A stretch of 7,380 bases of DNA from NCBI GenBank assembly GCA_947499775.1, contig CANMPY010000086.1:1-7380 (forward strand), given 5' to 3'. This document shows positions 6,303-7,380 of the stretch, piece after piece; the first letter of the stretch is position 1; each line of letters begins with the position of its first letter. This DNA comes from Bacteroidota bacterium (GTDB lineage Bacteria > Bacteroidota > Bacteroidia > NS11-12g > UBA9320). Below the pieces are notes generated by a model. The model made no database searches. It saw only the letters and a program-made list of their open reading frames with translations, and was not told the origin of the DNA. The position numbers and the translations under genes were made by a program.

Positions 6303-6533
6303 ATGTTAGAACAAGAAACCAGATTATTTGAAACCAAACTCCCCGATTTTATAAAAACAGAATTAGGGAAATTTGTACTCATTAAAGGTGAAAACATTTT
6401 TGGAACGTATGAAACTATTGGAGATGCTTTAAAATCAGGTTATGAAAAATTTAAGGATCAACCTTTTTTTGTAAAACAAATTTTAATAGGCCAGCATCCT
6501 TTGAATTTTGCAAATAACTTTTTGCTAAAATAA
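6303..6533 (+). CDS. DUF5678-like small protein, partner of aspartic protease
   Basis: The protein is 76 residues from ATG 6303. The frame extends to TTG 6276, but that start overlaps a -7 promoter box and adds a non-conserved leader. The visible pattern is ETKLPDFIKTELGKFVLIKG, then ENIFGTYETIGDALKSGYEKF, then FFVKQIL. This is the DUF5678-like layout: an N-terminal helix, GKFVLIKG strand, a turn with G-x-Y-x-T, an amphipathic DALKSGY helix, and a final hydrophobic strand. The biochemical role is unknown. It ends at TAA 6531-6533, whose last base is the A of the next gene's ATG, so the two are almost certainly translated together. From memory, bacteria often pair this small protein with a retropepsin-like protease, which suggests the two work together; I cannot name the function. 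Confidence 0.72.
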   Translation: MLEQETRLFETKLPDFIKTELGKFVLIKGENIFGTYETIGDALKSGYEKFKDQPFFVKQILIGQHPLNFANNFLLK

Positions 6534-6961
6534 TGCCATCGTTTACCCAAAGAATTCCTGACCTGGAGCGGGTTGGCCCGGTAATTGAAGTTACCATAAC
6601 ACCTTCCATACCTTATTTGCAGATGATGGGTCAAAATCTTTCTTCAACAAAAGCTATTAAAATTCTTGCCATGATTGATACCGGTTCATCAGGTTCGGTT
6701 ATAAGGGAGGGACTTGCCGGTTCGTTAGGAATTAACCCCGTAGGAACTACATTTATTAACACACCATCTTCAACCGAAGTGATATGTCACCAATTTGATA
6801 TTCAGTTATTATTTCCAAACAATATTAATATCCCTTCAATTGTGGTTACGGAAGCTCCATTGCAAGGTCAGCATATCCAGTGCCTTATTGGCCGGGATAT
6901 TTTGCATCATGGTGTTTTAATTTATACAGGCTACGACAATTCATTTACATTGTCATTTTAG
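6533..6961 (+). CDS. Retropepsin-like aspartic protease (clan AA)
   Basis: A 142-residue protein with a single protease domain. The catalytic motif is I48-D49-T50-G51-S52 (AMIDTGSSGSVI), followed by a helix (REGLAGSLGI) and a flap-like region near 70-84. The C-terminal signature is CLIGRDILHHGVLIYTGYDNSFTLSF, matching the LIGRD-x-L...Y-x-G...FTL ending of bacterial retropepsin-like proteins. A retropepsin supplies one aspartate per subunit, so it should work as a dimer. There is no signal peptide or membrane helix, so it is probably cytoplasmic; the target is unknown. Its start codon overlaps the stop of the DUF5678-like gene (TAATG), which marks one operon. Its 3' end overlaps the opposite-strand gene by 17 bases. 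The protease fold is well supported; activity is inferred from the intact DTG. Confidence 0.85.
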   Translation: MPSFTQRIPDLERVGPVIEVTITPSIPYLQMMGQNLSSTKAIKILAMIDTGSSGSVIREGLAGSLGINPVGTTFINTPSSTEVICHQFDIQLLFPNNINIPSIVVTEAPLQGQHIQCLIGRDILHHGVLIYTGYDNSFTLSF

Positions 6962-7376
6962 GAGTAATCACATCTTCGCAACCAATATTTAATTCTATGG
7001 TTTCTTCGGAATCTGAATCTGATAAATATTTTTTTAATTGAGCATCACTAACAGGGTTCTTGGTGCCGAAGATAATATCAGCATTGGTTAGTTCATTCGT
7101 TTTAGTTACTGGTAGTACTCTGGCCGATTTTAGCTTTATTTTTCCTGCTTTAAAAAGTTTAGATTCTTTCAGCCCATCTTCAATTCCTTTTATAATTTCA
7201 GCTTTTGTAGGCTCCGGCTCCAATGGTTCTTCAATTTTTACAAAATCTAAATTTTGATTAATACCCTGAATGTTGTTTGTTTTACAATACGTTGTAATAT
7301 CTTGCAAAGTAGCTATTTCGGTTCTTATATTTGATAAATATGTTTTTTGGGTTTTTTTGTCATAGTATTCACTCAT
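6945..7376 (-). CDS. Hypothetical protein, convergent with the protease gene
   Basis: A 143-residue protein from ATG 7374-7376; the frame stays open to the window edge, so a longer start cannot be excluded. It has no signal peptide or membrane helix. It begins with a charged helical part (about 1-32), has a Pro/Glu linker (EEPLEPEPTK, 49-58), and then a basic amphipathic stretch (EIIKGIEDGLKES and KAGKIKLKSAR, 60-86) that recalls the linker and tail of some small Bacteroidetes antitoxins. The final part is acidic (SDSDSEE, 119-125). I do not recognise the family. It is transcribed against the protease gene, sharing 17 bases with its 3' end. Its upstream neighbours, perhaps including a partner, lie outside the window. 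It could be an antitoxin-like protein or a solo regulator, but the resemblance is loose. Confidence 0.6.
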   Translation of the reverse strand: MSEYYDKKTQKTYLSNIRTEIATLQDITTYCKTNNIQGINQNLDFVKIEEPLEPEPTKAEIIKGIEDGLKESKLFKAGKIKLKSARVLPVTKTNELTNADIIFGTKNPVSDAQLKKYLSDSDSEETIELNIGCEDVITPKMTM

Positions 7377-7380
7377 AATT

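Noticed and set aside
7060..7257. 65-residue plus-strand hydrophobic open frame
   Set aside because: Antisense shadow of the lysine/glutamate-rich hypothetical gene, which explains its hydrophobic look.

Overview
The window looks like a Bacteroidetes (Bacteroidota) chromosome. It is AT-rich. It carries the BatA-domain protein next to a degenerate dihydroorotase, a neighbourhood I know from that phylum. Two signal peptides end in the A-Q style common there, and one gene has a TAnnTTTG -7 box, the Bacteroidetes promoter form. No rRNA, tRNA, CRISPR array or transposase gene was seen. All family assignments come from reading motifs, not from database searches.

Left part (1-3114, minus strand): a conserved-looking pair. 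A 688-residue membrane protein with an N-terminal double-membrane BatA domain and a von Willebrand A-like domain is followed by an overlapping dihydroorotase-family gene that runs off the window. That homologue has lost the HxH metal motif and is probably not a normal enzyme.

Middle part (3115-5393): a patchwork of accessory genes, nearly all on the minus strand. A repeat cluster (a long inverted repeat plus a hairpin) separates the core pair from a small orphan PD-(D/E)XK-like protein with a TTG start. Then come a secreted protein of unknown function, a secreted protein built of 22-residue tandem repeats, and a short frameshifted gene remnant.

Right part (5442-7380): a type II toxin-antitoxin operon on the plus strand (antitoxin, then RelE/ParE-type toxin, overlapping by 19 bases). 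A 331-base non-coding stretch with three hairpins follows. Next is a tightly coupled two-gene unit: a 76-residue DUF5678-like protein and a retropepsin-like aspartic protease (stop and start overlap as TAATG). A minus-strand gene of unknown function converges on the protease and overlaps its 3' end.

The best candidate for an undescribed system is the DUF5678-like/retropepsin pair, which has its own promoter and looks like a mobile accessory module. The other points worth attention are the metal-site-less dihydroorotase, the repeat-built secreted protein, and the two clusters of intergenic hairpins.
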